Positions 24,218 through 24,522 of a stretch of 24,522 nucleotides of DNA are shown here, one piece after another. Both the position numbers and the translations under genes were made by a program. A model generated the notes under the pieces. It did not search any database, was not told the DNA's origin, and saw only the letters and a program-made list of their open reading frames with translations. This stretch comes from JBHPCZ01 sp042573625. Its GTDB lineage: Bacteria > Desulfobacterota > Desulfobacteria > Desulfobacterales > UBA11574. The stretch spans positions 1 to 24,522 of the forward strand of contig JBHPCZ010000045.1 of assembly GCA_042573625.1 (NCBI GenBank), given 5' to 3'. Position 1 is the stretch's first letter. Each line of letters starts with the position of its first letter.

Positions 24218-24522
24218 ATGACAGATAAATTTTACTTTCGTCCGGTTATCCCCTTACTGCTATCGATGATATTGGGTATCGCCTTTGGATCTTGGTTCCC
24301 GGGTTACAAGACCTGGACGTATCCTCTTATTTTCCTCTGTTTACTTTTAATCCCTTATATCATCCAAAAGAGAAAAACCGCCTTCATATCCCCCATTATC
24401 CTTTTTATTGGACTGGGATATCTGTCCATTCAATCATGGGTTGCTCCTGAATTTCCGCCCAACCACATTATCCATTTTACAGACACCCATCCATGGAAAA
24501 TCATCGGCATCATCCACAGAAC
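24218..24522 (+). CDS. ComEC/Rec2-like DNA uptake channel protein, N-terminal fragment
   Basis: 101 codons are visible before the window ends. It starts MTDKFYFRPVIPLLLSMILG and has three hydrophobic segments in ~80 residues, then WVAPEFPPNHIIHF, which resembles the DUF4131 start of ComEC/Rec2 proteins (short membrane segments, then a P-x-NHI-type segment leading into an OB-like domain). ComEC transports single-stranded DNA across the inner membrane during natural transformation. The ATG at 24218 is the only good start after an in-frame TGA at 24191; no clear ribosome site is seen. The competence domain itself lies outside the window, so the call rests on the N-terminus alone. Confidence 0.7.
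   Translation, partial: MTDKFYFRPVIPLLLSMILGIAFGSWFPGYKTWTYPLIFLCLLLIPYIIQKRKTAFISPIILFIGLGYLSIQSWVAPEFPPNHIIHFTDTHPWKIIGIIHR

Noticed and set aside
1..24522. CRISPR array, transposase, prophage or tRNA
   Set aside because: No regularly spaced repeats, transposase or phage-like proteins, or cloverleaf sequence were seen on either strand.

Overview
The window looks like chromosomal DNA from a sulfate-reducing member of the Desulfobacterota, most probably Desulfobacterales-like. The main reason is a complete qrcABCD set (quinone reductase complex), which in sulfate reducers links periplasmic hydrogenase/formate dehydrogenase cytochromes to the menaquinone pool. It lies directly downstream of a system II cytochrome c maturation pair (resB, ccsA). 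No rRNA, tRNA, insertion sequence, prophage or CRISPR array is visible.

Layout. (1) 1-4325, + strand: the 3' part of a large pyruvate phosphate dikinase-like protein whose frame is open to the window edge, then an enlarged GAPDH-family gene. (2) 4326-4767: non-coding, with a hairpin-plus-short-repeat element, two tandem hairpins and the terminator of the next gene. (3) 4768-10914, - strand: one 2048-residue secreted modular protein combining an STN-like domain, a subtilisin-type protease, a zinc phospholipase C-like domain, adhesion-type beta domains, a beta-propeller and calcium-binding repeats. (4) 10915-11714: AT-rich non-coding DNA with palindromes and an inverted copy of the short repeat. 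(5) 11715-19704, + strand: resB, ccsA, a candidate promoter, qrcA, qrcB, qrcC, qrcD, a 52-residue membrane protein gene, and a strong intrinsic terminator. (6) 19705-21549: an inverted-repeat element, murA, a second copy of the hairpin repeat, and a long imperfect inverted repeat. (7) 21550-23737, - strand: a PsiE-like membrane protein, a metallophosphoesterase and a ParB-domain/Lrp-ligand-domain fusion, probably one operon. (8) 23738-24217: divergent intergenic region with a terminator-like hairpin. (9) 24218 to the end, + strand: N-terminus of a ComEC/Rec2-like protein.

How the genes fit together. ResB and CcsA carry and attach haem to exported apocytochromes, and the next gene, qrcA, encodes a multihaem cytochrome that needs this. 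QrcA would accept electrons from periplasmic cytochrome c3. QrcB and QrcC form the Mo-oxidoreductase-like and multi-cluster Fe-S modules, and QrcD is the NrfD-type quinone-site membrane subunit. The small protein ahead of the operon terminator is a candidate accessory subunit. The other regions look metabolically unrelated.

Most worth a second look: the protease/phospholipase-like giant, the small ORF after qrcD, the five canonical haem motifs plus an isolated cysteine in QrcA, the ParB-Lrp fusion operon, and the dispersed intergenic repeat families. All assignments come from reading motifs and translations by eye; no database search was possible.
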